A DNA stretch of 64,000 nucleotides, taken from JAUNKE01 sp041853585. GTDB taxonomy: Bacteria; Bacillota; Clostridia; Peptostreptococcales; Filifactoraceae. A model generated the notes under the pieces. It searched no databases, was not told the origin of the DNA, and was given only the letters and a program-made list of their open reading frames with translations. The DNA lies in contig JBGZSM010000056.1 in assembly GCA_041853585.1 (NCBI GenBank), forward strand, positions 1 through 64,000, given 5' to 3'. The position numbers and the translations under genes were made by a program. This document shows, one piece after another, positions 26,601 through 34,781 of this stretch. Position 1 is the first letter of the stretch. The number at the start of each line of letters is the position of its first letter.

Positions 26601-27091
26601 GGGTGCTCGGTTTCACCAAAGACCATTTGGAGCGCTTCTTGGGTAAAAATGCGGATTATTATATTTTCAAGTTCAACCGCATGGAGCGAAGTCGCAATCC
26701 GATTTCGTGGAGCTGGTCCGGATTTTTATTCGGCGAAACATGGCTGCTTTACCGAAAACAATATCTCATTGCCGCGCTGATTTATATTTTGGCAACGGTA
26801 ACAAGTTTCTTTGTTCCTCAGAGCAGCTTCGTAATTCTGGGTATTTCCAGATTGCTGTTCGGATTGCTTGGCAATCGTATCTACTATCGCTACGCCAAGC
26901 GGGAACTTGCGGAAATTGATTCGATGAATGACAGCTATCTGCAGGATATTCATATTCGGGTCAAAGGCGGAACCAATATCAAAGCGGCGATTGGCTACAT
27001 TTTATTGTGGGCGATTTTCTTCGGAATCATGCTCGCGATGGCTTTGAATTTGTTGCCGGCGCCATTGGGCAATCTGAATTTGATACTTTAA
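23660..27091 (+). CDS. Giant zinc-ribbon, coiled-coil, DUF2628-type membrane protein
   Basis: The 1143-residue protein begins with a zinc ribbon (C10, C13, C24, C27) and then a very acidic, Glu/Lys-rich stretch. Residues about 305-500 are an almost pure E-R-L-E-Q coiled coil built on 41-residue repeats. A second acidic region (about 530-960) includes repeats of ISAEE. The last ~140 residues hold a hydrophobic DUF2628-like domain (FLFGETWLLYRKQYLIAALI, then two or three more membrane helices), which would anchor the molecule. The motif KPKYDF[GS]DMGY flanks the coil on both sides (about residues 188 and 515). Short zinc-ribbon/DUF2628 proteins are common and of unknown function; the giant insert is unusual. 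A cytoplasmic rod fixed to the membrane is inferred. Confidence 0.85.
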   Translation: MSNSVIEIICENCGARNKLGDKICANCGESSGLEIVPYIDKTKEEIVEEKAPIEETADEKQPFDDIDDIDILFGKPEEKPKLKKEGFFAKFLSKENSKKEKAKKEHKSELWDLEELLDAQNGNINKIEIETVEEPIVFSDAQKEETIVNVETAIKKDVKAVGFEDNLKEEDVHQEIENHIEDMPRKSKPKYDFGDMGYARLGEELDIEPSVFEKKSKASIAMEVEDKADRVSAQEIQAEIEEQEMISDDKVDIEEIQAIEIPKEKTEKKVLRRFGQLEESSDEDITAKADKKVEFDIQPLPSYEQIRQERLERERLEKEKLERERLEQQRREELVRQEQERLERERLEQERLEQERLERERQAELARLEEERQRAEREEQERLERERLEQERLEQERIERERQAELARLEEERQRAEREEQERLERERLEQERLEQERFERERQAELARLEEERQRAEREEQERLERERLEQERLEQERLERERLEQAAAEAEKSSEAIESIDEKFVEEKVEPEKPKYDFSDMGYTQLGEYPKVKMSEHRKDFSIDSSDDKNESINIIEETPKKKRAFSIRETFFGRGKKAAEPNPESESLHSENQIEGFVAETKEETLPEQNILAESKEEAQEMTQSKEEKERSFLFKRAMPSESTRLRHIKPASEDISVKEDFKEEALEKSESESKNEPSLEQKSETQALQEEFNKEISKEAMPDNLSEEILQESSTEESLQEEIQVDESTLAEIEPKHERSSTIVAMSDFVEQMQNKNRELPQEEEKPSEMDEESISFEKIEHEITEQISDDQTSSEVISDENTSERIVPDEKISDRAVWGEEISAEEFYDKKISAEQIVSKEVFVEEISAKETSAEEISAEEISAEDFSSKENTEFPNFQTFEVPKEKESEPLFEEIALSSTSEEKIVESPWRENEFALNSNEIKFDEADEYEPVVVDFGDAKIKSSFESDFLTDVPVAPYTEPSTISDIQEPMQERVLGFTKDHLERFLGKNADYYIFKFNRMERSRNPISWSWSGFLFGETWLLYRKQYLIAALIYILATVTSFFVPQSSFVILGISRLLFGLLGNRIYYRYAKRELAEIDSMNDSYLQDIHIRVKGGTNIKAAIGYILLWAIFFGIMLAMALNLLPAPLGNLNLIL
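24671..25112 (+). repeat. 123-base in-frame tandem repeats (3 full copies plus a partial fourth)
   Basis: Units begin at 24671, 24794, 24917 and 25040, exactly 123 bases (41 codons) apart, and are nearly identical. The fourth breaks off after about 72 bases. Each encodes E-R-L-E-Q-type heptad-like coiled coil ending in ELARLEEERQRAERE. The exact period and few differences show recent expansion by recombination or slippage, so copy number probably varies among strains. Confidence 0.95.
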
Positions 27092-27098
27092 TGCAACT

Positions 27099-27129
27099 AA
27101 ATGCGTAGTCGCTTGGCTACGCATTTTTT
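27099..27129 (+). terminator. Terminator after the DUF2628-type gene
   Basis: AAATGCGTAG (27099-27108) pairs with CTACGCATTT (27117-27126) around an 8-base loop and ends in Ts. The Nudix gene's ribosome binding site begins within two bases, so this may work as an attenuator for it. Confidence 0.8.
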
Positions 27130-27139
27130 AAGGAGAAAT

Positions 27140-27715
27140 ATGGAACTTTGGGACATTTACGATGTGCATCGCAATAAAAAAGGAAAGACGATGAAGCGAG
27201 GGGCGACTTTTGAGCAGGGCGACTATCATTTGGTCGTTCATATCTGCGTTTTCAATTCAAAAAATGAAATGCTGATTCAGCAGCGGCAAGCAAACAAAAT
27301 CGGTTTTCCAAATCGCTGGGATTTTTCCGCGGGCGGCTCGGCGACGAGCGGAGACACGAGTCAGTCGGCTGCGGAGCGGGAGCTTTTTGAAGAAATCGGA
27401 CTGCGCGTGGATATGCAAAACAAAAGACCGCAGCTGACCATCAATTATGATTTCGGCTTTGATGACATCTATTTGATTGAGCAAGATGTTGAAATCGAGT
27501 CGCTCGTTTTACAAAAGGAAGAAGTACAGTCGGTTCGTTGGGCGAGCTGTGAAGAAATTTTGCGAATGATTGCCGAAGAGGAATTCGTGCCTTATTATCC
27601 GAGTGTTGTCGAGCTGCTGTTTCAATCGCGGAAAAAATTCGGTTTGCTGATGCATTTGGACGAGAGCAAGACAAAAAATCCTAATGGAGAATGGCGAATC
27701 AAAATCACAGATTGA
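27140..27715 (+). CDS. Nudix hydrolase
   Basis: The start ATG 27140 follows AAGGAG; an in-frame ATG at 27101 lies inside the terminator stem and is rejected. The 191-residue protein carries the Nudix box GGSATSGDTSQSAAERELFEE followed by IGL, matching G-x5-E-like-x7-R-E-x-x-E-E-x-G in most positions (one early position is Thr/Asp rather than Glu). The N-terminal MELWDIYDVHRNKKG and VVHICVFNSKNEMLIQQR blocks resemble isopentenyl-diphosphate isomerase-like Nudix proteins of Firmicutes. It probably hydrolyses a nucleoside diphosphate derivative; the substrate is unknown. Confidence 0.88.
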   Translation: MELWDIYDVHRNKKGKTMKRGATFEQGDYHLVVHICVFNSKNEMLIQQRQANKIGFPNRWDFSAGGSATSGDTSQSAAERELFEEIGLRVDMQNKRPQLTINYDFGFDDIYLIEQDVEIESLVLQKEEVQSVRWASCEEILRMIAEEEFVPYYPSVVELLFQSRKKFGLLMHLDESKTKNPNGEWRIKITD

Positions 27716-27986
27716 ATTTGCGTATCGGAAATTGAAGCAAAAAAACAGTCGATTTTCAAATTAAAAATCTGAATCCAAATTCTCATTCCGGATGACAAAT
27801 TAAAATCAGACTTCCAATCCAAAATTAAATTTGAATCGAAATTTGTAATCGAAACCAAAATCCTTACTGCAGATTACAAATCAAAATTAAAATTGCAAAT
27901 CCGAATCGAAAGTAAATTAAAATAACAATCGCAGAATTTTAAATCCGAACGATTTTTGTCGGATGGAAATTTTTTAACAAAAGCAG
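27716..27986. other. Non-coding spacer, A-rich low complexity
   Basis: No gene. The stretch is a run of degenerate words such as CAAATT, AAAATC, GAATCGAAA and AAATTAAAA, with almost no G+C structure. It belongs to the same type of spacer as at 409, 5477 and 39560. Confidence 0.5.
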
Positions 27987-28015
27987 TTGAATTTTACGCT
28001 CATTTTCGATAAAAT
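27987..28015 (+). promoter_or_regulatory. Sigma-A promoter for the uracil permease gene
   Basis: TTGAAT (27987-27992) and TAAAAT (28010-28015) with 17-base spacing; the leader is only about 16 bases, leaving no room for a pyrimidine riboswitch or PyrR attenuator. Confidence 0.65.
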
Positions 28016-28037
28016 TATTTAGGATAAGGAGGAGATT

Positions 28038-29300
28038 ATGTCAGAGAAAAAAATCATTCAGGTTGAAGAAAAAGTTCCAAACGGCTTACTTTTGCCGCTT
28101 AGTCTTCAACATACTTTTGCAATGTTCGGTGCGTCGGTGCTCGTGCCGATTATTTTTGGAATCGACCCGGGCATCGTTTTGTTTATGAACGGATTTGGGA
28201 CATTGTTGTTCATCGGAATTACCAAGAAATTGGCACCGGCTTACTTAGGGTCAAGTTTCGCATTTCTCGGACCGGCGGCGATTATTATCAGCAGCAGCGG
28301 TTTTCAGTATGCGCAGGGGGCTTTCGCCTTTGTCGGATTGCTCGGCTGTATCTTGGCTTATATTATTTACAAATTTGGAACTGACTGGATCAATATCGTG
28401 TTGCCGCCGGCGGCGATGGGACCGGTGGTTGCGCTAATCGGTTTGGAGCTTACCGGCCTTACCGTCAAAGGTGGAACGACGGGCGCGAATCTGATGGTCG
28501 AGAATTCGACTGCGCAGGATTGGATTGTATTTTTGATTACGCTCGGCGTTGCGATTTTCGGATCGGTCATGTTTCGAAAGTTTTTATCCACCATTCCGAT
28601 TTTGATTGCAATTATTTGCGGCTACACGGCTGCAGTTTTCTTTGACATGGTGGACTTCACGCCGGTGCTGCAAGCGAGCTGGTTCACTTTGCCGAAATAT
28701 CAGTTGCCAAAATTCAGCATCGAAGCCTGTTTGACAATGTTGCCGGTGTTGCTCGTCATCACATCGGAGCATATCAGTCATCAAGTCGTAACGAGCAATA
28801 TCATCGGCAGGGATTTGCTCAAAAAGCCGGGACTTCACCGCAGTATTTTTGCGGACAACTTCTCGACGATGCTCTCCGGTTTGATTGGCGGTGTGCCGAC
28901 GACAACCTATGGCGAAAATATCGGCGTCATGGCGGTGACGGGAGTTTACAGCGTGCAGGTTATCGCCGGAGCGGCAATCATGTCCATCGTCATGGCATTT
29001 GTCGGACCGTTGGCGGCACTCATCCAAACTATTCCCGGCAATGTAATCGGCGGAGTCACTTTCCTACTTTATGGAATGATCGGCGCATCGGGGATTCGAT
29101 TGTTGGTCGATGAAAAGGTCGATTTCAGCCAATCTAAAAATTTAATTTTGACTTCGGTCGTGTTTACGACGGGTTTGAGCGGATTGGCAATCAATTTTGG
29201 AAATATCCAACTGAAAGGTATGGTGTTGTCGAGCGTTGTGGCAGTTGTTATTTCAATGCTTTTCTATCTGATTGAAAAAGCGGGGTTGATGAATCATTAG
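28038..29300 (+). CDS. uraA: Uracil/nucleobase permease of the NCS2 family
   Basis: The 420-residue protein has the NCS2 pattern of about 12-14 membrane helices. N-terminal LQHTFAMFGASVLVPIIFG, the central ITSEHISHQVVTSNIIGRDL with the substrate-site Glu, and GGVPTTTYGENIGVMAVTGV are the diagnostic UraA/PyrP blocks. It is a proton-coupled importer, most likely of uracil, though xanthine transporters share the fold. It stands alone between a promoter and a terminator, not in a pyr operon. The start follows AAGGAGGAG. Confidence 0.92.
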   Translation: MSEKKIIQVEEKVPNGLLLPLSLQHTFAMFGASVLVPIIFGIDPGIVLFMNGFGTLLFIGITKKLAPAYLGSSFAFLGPAAIIISSSGFQYAQGAFAFVGLLGCILAYIIYKFGTDWINIVLPPAAMGPVVALIGLELTGLTVKGGTTGANLMVENSTAQDWIVFLITLGVAIFGSVMFRKFLSTIPILIAIICGYTAAVFFDMVDFTPVLQASWFTLPKYQLPKFSIEACLTMLPVLLVITSEHISHQVVTSNIIGRDLLKKPGLHRSIFADNFSTMLSGLIGGVPTTTYGENIGVMAVTGVYSVQVIAGAAIMSIVMAFVGPLAALIQTIPGNVIGGVTFLLYGMIGASGIRLLVDEKVDFSQSKNLILTSVVFTTGLSGLAINFGNIQLKGMVLSSVVAVVISMLFYLIEKAGLMNH

Positions 29301-29346
29301 TAATTTATTATAGAAAATCTTGATTTTAAAAATAAAAATTTCTATT

Positions 29347-29374
29347 AAAAAGCGGCTATTTTATGGCCGTTTTT
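29347..29374 (+). terminator. Terminator after uraA
   Basis: AAAAAGCGGC and GCCGTTTTT pair around a short loop and end in Ts. Confidence 0.75.
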
Positions 29375-29386
29375 AAGTTTTTACTA

Positions 29387-29415
29387 TTGATTTTAAAAAA
29401 GGGTTTCGCTATAAT
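29387..29415 (+). promoter_or_regulatory. Sigma-A promoter for the rhodanese-like lipoprotein gene
   Basis: TTGATT (29387-29392) and consensus TATAAT (29410-29415) are 17 bases apart; the leader is about 36 bases. Confidence 0.75.
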
Positions 29416-29457
29416 ACGAATTGGCAATGCCAATCTTATTTGAAAGGGAGAAATATA

Positions 29458-29943
29458 ATGAAAAAATTATTTGCACTCGCATTAGCGGGAATGTTGACCG
29501 TCGGAGCGATTGGTTGCACAAAAACTGAGCAAAACGGTGAGCAGGGAAATCAAAATCAAACTGAGCAAAAAACTGACCAAAACGCACAAGAGTCTGAGAA
29601 AAAGGACGAGGCGATGATGGAAGGCGTTCAGGAAATGAAAGGACAAGAGCTTGTTGATTGGATGAAAGGCGAGCAAGCATCCGATACTTTGCTTTTGGAT
29701 GTTCGCTCAGAAGAAGAATTTGAGAAAGGTTCATTGGAAAGTTCCATCAACTATCCGGTAGCTGACTTCGCAGAGCATGTATCTGAATTTGATTCTTACA
29801 AAGAGCTTCCGGTAATCATCTATGGTGATGACATGGAGCAAAGTAAGAAAGCGGCTCAAATTCTTGTTGACAACGGATTCAAAAAAGTATTCAGCGCAGA
29901 AGGCGTAAAAGAATTCAAATACGAGTTGATGTCTGAGAAATAA
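29458..29943 (+). CDS. Rhodanese-like lipoprotein lacking the catalytic cysteine
   Basis: The start ATG 29458 follows GGGAGAAAT. The 161-residue protein begins with a lipoprotein signal peptide (lipobox VGAIGC), then a Gln/Glu/Lys-rich linker (about residues 22-58), then a rhodanese fold (LLLDVRSEEEFEKGSLESS, ending SKKAAQILVDNGFKKVFSAEG). In active rhodaneses a Cys follows the VIIY strand; here the strand continues with G-D-D-M-E-Q and no Cys is present. It therefore should not transfer sulfur and may serve as a binding or sensing module on the outer membrane face. The gene is monocistronic, with its own promoter and terminator. Confidence 0.85.
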   Translation: MKKLFALALAGMLTVGAIGCTKTEQNGEQGNQNQTEQKTDQNAQESEKKDEAMMEGVQEMKGQELVDWMKGEQASDTLLLDVRSEEEFEKGSLESSINYPVADFAEHVSEFDSYKELPVIIYGDDMEQSKKAAQILVDNGFKKVFSAEGVKEFKYELMSEK

Positions 29944-29957
29944 TCAAATCAATATAG

Positions 29958-29985
29958 AAAAAGCGATGCGAAAGCGTCGTTTTTT
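29958..29985 (+). terminator. Terminator after the rhodanese-like lipoprotein gene
   Basis: AAAAGCGATGC, a GAAA tetraloop and GCGTCGTTTTT pair with two G-U wobbles and run into Ts. Confidence 0.75.
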
Positions 29986-30092
29986 CTTTTGTAAAAATGC
30001 TTCCGACTATAGCTCAATTTTGGAACGAACGATTTTTTTATTTTGAGAACTTGCAGGGAAGAATCCTGTTATGAAATATTTTTCTACATACA

Positions 30093-30119
30093 AAAGCGAG
30101 ACAAAAATCGTCTCGCTTT
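30093..30119 (-). terminator. Terminator of the minus-strand secreted-protein gene
   Basis: AAAGCGAGAC (30093-30102) and GTCTCGCTTT (30110-30119) pair perfectly around a 7-base loop, just downstream of the minus-strand stop at 30139. Confidence 0.75.
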
Positions 30120-30138
30120 ATTTTAATTCCATATTTTT

Positions 30139-32337
30139 CTATTGATTCCACAGAGAGCGTGGCATAAATCCGAGTTTTACCGGAGATGCGGATCCATTCG
30201 CAAGCATATAGCGGATGGTCGTGCTTTGTCCTCCCGGAATTCGTCCGAGATAACGCGCATCATGCGGTCCGAAGCTGCTTACGGTTCGATTGATTCCGTC
30301 CGGCCAACCGATGAATCCTCGGAAAGCACCGCCGCGGCAGTTTACAAACAGCAAGGTGTCTTCTTCCGGCGTAACGGTGATTTTGTACTCGATTCCGTAA
30401 TTTCCTTTGTTCTGTGTAACCTCTGCGGTAATTCCGTCCGTTCCGTTAATCCACTCTTCCGAATCTCGTCCGAGCAAAATGCTGCTCGCCTCGCGTCCCG
30501 GAACTTTAATGGAAGTATGTCGCTCGATGACATTGAATGTTCCGCGCGGATGTTGGTCTCTCGGCTGATAGGTCAAAAGCGGCAGATGTTCAAGCTGAGT
30601 GCTCGGTCCGACTGCGGCAACGATGATTTTGACCGTTCCGCTGGTTTCAAATTCGCTGAGCATGGAAATCAGATTGTCCGGCTTCCACTTCAAATGTGCT
30701 CTGGAGTCATACACGATGGCGGACTGTCCGACATCGATGGTCGTTGTCGCCCATGGCGAATTTGCATTAAAGTGAGTTTCCAAAACCTTTCCGCCAACTT
30801 CATGCGGATCTGGAGAAGGTCCTTTCATTCCCGTTTTTTCAAGATTGAAATTCACCGGAACCATGTCCGCGTTTTGAACGATGACAACCACGCCGGCTCC
30901 GTTGGATTTCGGTGCAGGAATTTTGTTGACATGATAGGTCAGCAATCGTCCTTTTTGCGCGGTAATCGTATCTTCGTATAAAATTCCGTAGTCGAATACA
31001 TTTTCCGGCGAGTCGCTCATGATGAGCAGTCCCGGAGTATCTTCAAAACTCAATGTTCCTAAGTCTTTGAACAACTCCAAATAATTGGTGCCGTTGAAGT
31101 TTTCAAGCGGCGTGTTGACAAAGCCGCCACCGTTGGCGAAATAGTCAAGTTGAGTCTGCACAATTCTTGTGCCGATATTGACTTCGATTTCATGCGGCTC
31201 ACTCAAATTTCCGAATTCGTCTTTAATCTGAAGGGTGACGAAGTATTTTCCGGATGAGAAAAATTTGGTCGGCTTCGCTTTTACGGCTTTACTCGGATCC
31301 TGACTCTCATGACGGTAGCTCCAAATCGCTTCCGTAATCATCTCCCATGGCTCATTGTTTTGCGTATAGACGATTTCAAAATCCTCGCCGCGGCCGATAT
31401 CGGTTTTGTTTACAAAAACATTTGACAGCGTCGGCGGTTGATTCGGCTGAAGAGTGAAAGGTTTTTTAATCCATTCGCTCCATACCTTTTTATTATTTTG
31501 AACACGATACATCACTTCATAGTCTCCGGCAGCCAATCCGTCAAACAATTTGTTGATGTCGCTGAATTTTGCAGTTGGGTTGGTCGATACGGCAAATTCT
31601 TTGGCAGTGATGGTGTCGCCGTCGATATCACTGCTCTTGTCGGTGATTTCAATTTTTTGTCCCTGAATATATTCCGGTGCGACAAATTCAAAATCCGCTA
31701 CCGGCGGATTGAGGTCGGCGATTTTTTCTTTGACGACCACTTCTTTTTTCGCCGGGTCATAGCTGACGCTCAGACCGAAATTATCGACGAAGAATTTCAG
31801 CGGCAACAGAGTCGTATTGTCTTTGACAATCGGTGCATCCGCAATCTTTATTTTTTTGCCGTTGACGAAAGCTTCTTTTTTGTCAATGGTTACCGTCGCT
31901 TTGGTCGTTTGCGTTTTGACGGTGATTTGTTTTGTTTTACTGTTAAAAACCGGAGCGGCGTTTAAAATTTGCTCGGATAAAAATCGCAGCGGTAGATAGG
32001 TTCTTCCGTTGATGGATTGCGCCGGAACGGGCAGCGTCACTTTTTTGCCGTTGACGGTCGCGTTTTTACTGCCAAGAACCAATTTGACGGTTTTTGCTGA
32101 TGCGCCGTTACTTTTCGGCATCGGAGCGGGCACCGGAGCAGGTGTAGGTTCTGCCGGCTGCTGCGGTGTCGGTTCGGTTGTGTTGGGGTCCGGTGTTGTA
32201 GGCTCCGTCGGTTGCTCCGTCTGAGTCGGCGGATTGGTTTCGTCGAACAGAGAGCCTCCCTCATCTGCAAAAGCAAACATGCTGAGTGCCATATTCGCTA
32301 CGAGAACTACACTTAACAATCTTTTCAATCTTTTCAT
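30139..32337 (-). CDS. Secreted protein with copper-amine-oxidase-N (stalk) domain and Ig/PKD-like repeats
   Basis: The 732-residue protein has a Sec signal peptide (MKRLKRLLSVVLVANMALSM, cleavage near AFA-DE), a Pro/Thr-rich linker (residues about 30-75), then a copper-amine-oxidase-N-type domain (about 80-205; paired blocks INGRTYLPLRFLSEQI and TLLPLKFFVDNFGLSVSYD). Despite the name this domain has no oxidase activity and occurs in clostridial wall-associated proteins. Next come two PKD/Ig-like segments (about 208-400, for example GDYEVMYRVQNNKKVWSEW and GKYFVTLQIKDEFGNLSEP). The C-terminal half (about 405-732) is a beta-rich region I cannot name. It lies 20 bases after lacI on the same strand and is probably cotranscribed with it. 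Confidence 0.85.
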   Translation of the reverse strand: MKRLKRLLSVVLVANMALSMFAFADEGGSLFDETNPPTQTEQPTEPTTPDPNTTEPTPQQPAEPTPAPVPAPMPKSNGASAKTVKLVLGSKNATVNGKKVTLPVPAQSINGRTYLPLRFLSEQILNAAPVFNSKTKQITVKTQTTKATVTIDKKEAFVNGKKIKIADAPIVKDNTTLLPLKFFVDNFGLSVSYDPAKKEVVVKEKIADLNPPVADFEFVAPEYIQGQKIEITDKSSDIDGDTITAKEFAVSTNPTAKFSDINKLFDGLAAGDYEVMYRVQNNKKVWSEWIKKPFTLQPNQPPTLSNVFVNKTDIGRGEDFEIVYTQNNEPWEMITEAIWSYRHESQDPSKAVKAKPTKFFSSGKYFVTLQIKDEFGNLSEPHEIEVNIGTRIVQTQLDYFANGGGFVNTPLENFNGTNYLELFKDLGTLSFEDTPGLLIMSDSPENVFDYGILYEDTITAQKGRLLTYHVNKIPAPKSNGAGVVVIVQNADMVPVNFNLEKTGMKGPSPDPHEVGGKVLETHFNANSPWATTTIDVGQSAIVYDSRAHLKWKPDNLISMLSEFETSGTVKIIVAAVGPSTQLEHLPLLTYQPRDQHPRGTFNVIERHTSIKVPGREASSILLGRDSEEWINGTDGITAEVTQNKGNYGIEYKITVTPEEDTLLFVNCRGGAFRGFIGWPDGINRTVSSFGPHDARYLGRIPGGQSTTIRYMLANGSASPVKLGFMPRSLWNQ

Positions 32338-32357
32338 AAATCATCCTTTCCTTTCCG

Positions 32358-33461
32358 CTAAAATATCCAATCGTCATGAGTGTATATATCTTTGACGAAA
32401 GGTACATTCTGTTTGTTGACGATATGCGGAAAGATAAAATTTGTTGTTGAAGATGGTTTCTTCTTGCCGGAGATGCTTTTGTAAAGTCTTTTTAAGCAAC
32501 TATATACCACTTTGCGTGGGTTTTGATAAATGGAAGCGTTGATGGTTCCGTTTTTGATGGAGCTGATGATGTCATTGGACAACTCATGACCGATGACGAC
32601 GATGTCATTGTGCTTTTTTTCCTGTTTGATGACTTTGGCGACATGCTCGGTCATCGAATTGGTGACATAGACGCCGGCAAGGTCCGGATTAGTTTCCAGC
32701 ACATGATGGGTCAGCTCGTTCATCTCTTCAATGTATAAATTTTCGTGCGCATCGCTGAGCATTCGGGTATTAAAAATTCTTTCCAATTGCAATTTCGGAA
32801 AATCTTTGTGTACCGTCGAAAGAAATCCGAGGATTCGGTTTTCGATACAGAGTACATCGCGATGGACGCCGACGATGGCGATTTTTCCTTCGCCTTGCAG
32901 ATGAAGTCCCATCAGATGCGCGGCAATTACACCCGCAGCCACATCATCGAGCCCGGTGTAGCATTCCCGTAGGCTGTTCGGCGCATCCGAGATGAAGGTG
33001 TTCACGACGATATCATTCTTCACAAGCTTGGCGATATAAGGGTCGAGCTTGTATGAATTGTATGGGATGGCTGCAATCCCTTTGATGTCGGATTCGTTGA
33101 GCTCTTCGAATAATCGAATCTGGTCATCAATGCGATAGCTGGATGTTTTGAAAGGAATGATTTCGACGCCGTAAAACGAATAGCCTTTTTCAAAATCCTG
33201 AATTCCTTTTTCAACCTGTGACCAAAAATGCGGCTCCGCATCCGGATAGATGACCGCTATCTTGATGGGATTTCTTTTGGCAACCAGCGCACGCGCCACG
33301 GAACTTGGTGTATAGTTGAGTTCTTTTGCAATCCGCCGAATTTTTTCTTCGGTTTCTTTGGACACGCCTCCGCGAGAATGCATTACGCGGTCAACCGTGC
33401 CGATTGAAACATTGGCGGCGGCGGCTACATCTTTGATGGTAGCTTTTTTTGTATTTATCAT
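32358..33461 (-). CDS. LacI-family transcriptional regulator
   Basis: The 367-residue protein has the N-terminal LacI helix-turn-helix (TIKDVAAAANVSIGTVDRVM, residues about 8-27) with hinge helix SVARALVAKRNP, and a periplasmic-binding-protein-like effector domain (about 68-340). The recognition helix variant IGTVDRV (instead of the usual TVSR) marks a LacI subgroup. The ligand is not evident, and no sugar transporter is adjacent. The downstream secreted-protein gene is the likely partner in the operon. Start with GGGAGGC upstream; no clear palindromic operator was found at 33462-33580. Confidence 0.9.
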   Translation of the reverse strand: MINTKKATIKDVAAAANVSIGTVDRVMHSRGGVSKETEEKIRRIAKELNYTPSSVARALVAKRNPIKIAVIYPDAEPHFWSQVEKGIQDFEKGYSFYGVEIIPFKTSSYRIDDQIRLFEELNESDIKGIAAIPYNSYKLDPYIAKLVKNDIVVNTFISDAPNSLRECYTGLDDVAAGVIAAHLMGLHLQGEGKIAIVGVHRDVLCIENRILGFLSTVHKDFPKLQLERIFNTRMLSDAHENLYIEEMNELTHHVLETNPDLAGVYVTNSMTEHVAKVIKQEKKHNDIVVIGHELSNDIISSIKNGTINASIYQNPRKVVYSCLKRLYKSISGKKKPSSTTNFIFPHIVNKQNVPFVKDIYTHDDWIF

Positions 33462-33581
33462 ATTTGCCTCCCGACAATAATAGTCCTAAATATTATAGCA
33501 AATATAATCCGATCTTGCTTAGATTTTCTTACAAATTAACACAAATGTAATCTTTCAACGCAAGCTAAATTCCTACAAGCA

Positions 33582-33610
33582 TTGCAAAGTTGACGGATAA
33601 AAGATATAAT
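33582..33610 (+). promoter_or_regulatory. Sigma-A promoter for the ruv-queA-tgt block
   Basis: TTGCAA (33582-33587) and consensus TATAAT (33605-33610) with 17-base spacing, about 50 bases before ruvC. Confidence 0.75.
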
Positions 33611-33665
33611 AAAGGATGGAAAAGCAAGCGCAAGAGAAGTTTTTAAACTTCGGGCAGGAGGAAAA

Positions 33666-34157
33666 ATGAGAGTTCTTGGAATTGACCCGGGACTTGCCAT
33701 CGTCGGTTATGGCATTATCGATTTTGACGGAAACAAATATAAGGTGGTGGACTACGGTGTGATTACGACGCCGGCGAAAACCGGCTATGCAAAAAGAATA
33801 AAGATGCTGTACGACTCGATGGAAATTTTACTTAATCAATACGAAGTTGACGAAGTAGCGATCGAAGAATTGTTTTTTAATCAAAATACGAAGACGGCAA
33901 TCGATGTGGCGCAGGCGAGGGGAGCATTGGTTCTGTCGGTGATGAACAAGGGCATCGAGCTTTTTGAATACACACCGCTTCAGGTCAAGCAGAGCGTATG
34001 CGGTTACGGGCGTGCGGACAAAAAGCAGATTCAGGATATGGTTCAGCGTCTGCTTTCACTCAAGAGTATTCCGAAACCCGACGATGCGGCGGATGCGCTG
34101 GCAATCGCAATCGGTCATTGCAGTACGAATCGCTTTTCGAAATTGTTCAAAGTCTAG
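33666..34157 (+). CDS. ruvC: Holliday junction resolvase RuvC
   Basis: The 163-residue protein has the RNase-H-like fold with acidic catalytic residues: Asp7 in GIDPGLAIVGYG, Glu in VAIEELFF, and the C-terminal DDAADALAIAI pair. It cuts Holliday junctions made during recombination. First gene of a block with ruvA (22 bases downstream) and ruvB. The start follows GGGCAGGAGG. Confidence 0.96.
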   Translation: MRVLGIDPGLAIVGYGIIDFDGNKYKVVDYGVITTPAKTGYAKRIKMLYDSMEILLNQYEVDEVAIEELFFNQNTKTAIDVAQARGALVLSVMNKGIELFEYTPLQVKQSVCGYGRADKKQIQDMVQRLLSLKSIPKPDDAADALAIAIGHCSTNRFSKLFKV

Positions 34158-34179
34158 CTTGCAAAATTTAGGAGAATTT

Positions 34180-34773
34180 ATGTTTGGATATATCACCGGA
34201 ATTGTGACGGAAATTTATTTGGATTATGTGATTTTGGAAACGGGCGGCATCGGCTTTAAGATGACGACTTCGCAGTTTACGAATCGCAGTTTGGAAATGG
34301 GAAAATCGGCAAGGCTTTATACGAAGCTCAATGTGCGCGAGGATGATATTTCATTGCTCGGATTTTCGGACAAACGGGAGATGAAGATGTTTGAGCTGCT
34401 GACCTCGGTTTCGAAGGTCGGGCCGAAAGTGGCGTTCAGCATTTTGTCATCCTATGATGTCGAAAGCCTGCAAGCGATAATTTTGCGCGGCGATGTCAAT
34501 ATGTTGTCCAAGGCGTCGGGAGTCGGCAAAAAAACGGCGGAGCGAATTATCGTCGAGCTCAAAGACAAGGTGGATAAGAATTCGGCTACCGAGATCGTCA
34601 ACATCGGCAATATTTTGGATTCGAGTTTTGACGAAGCGATCGAAGTTTTGCTCAGCCTCGGATTCAGCAAATCGGAGGCGAGTGTTGCGGTGGAAGATGC
34701 GCTTGCCGTCGATTCCAAATTGCAGACCAATGAGCTTGTCAAAATAGCGCTCGGCAAATTGAGTAAGTTGTAG
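34180..34773 (+). CDS. ruvA: Holliday junction branch migration protein RuvA
   Basis: The start ATG 34180 follows AGGAGAAT; in-frame upstream sequence overlaps ruvC and is not used. The 197-residue protein has the N-terminal OB-fold (MFGYITGIVTEIYLDYVILE), two helix-hairpin-helix motifs (LLTSVSKVGPKVAFSIL and LSKASGVGKKTAERIIVEL), and the C-terminal domain III that binds RuvB (EAIEVLLSLGFSKSEASVAV). RuvA tetramers hold the junction for RuvB. Confidence 0.96.
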   Translation: MFGYITGIVTEIYLDYVILETGGIGFKMTTSQFTNRSLEMGKSARLYTKLNVREDDISLLGFSDKREMKMFELLTSVSKVGPKVAFSILSSYDVESLQAIILRGDVNMLSKASGVGKKTAERIIVELKDKVDKNSATEIVNIGNILDSSFDEAIEVLLSLGFSKSEASVAVEDALAVDSKLQTNELVKIALGKLSKL

Positions 34774-34781
34774 GAGGAGTC

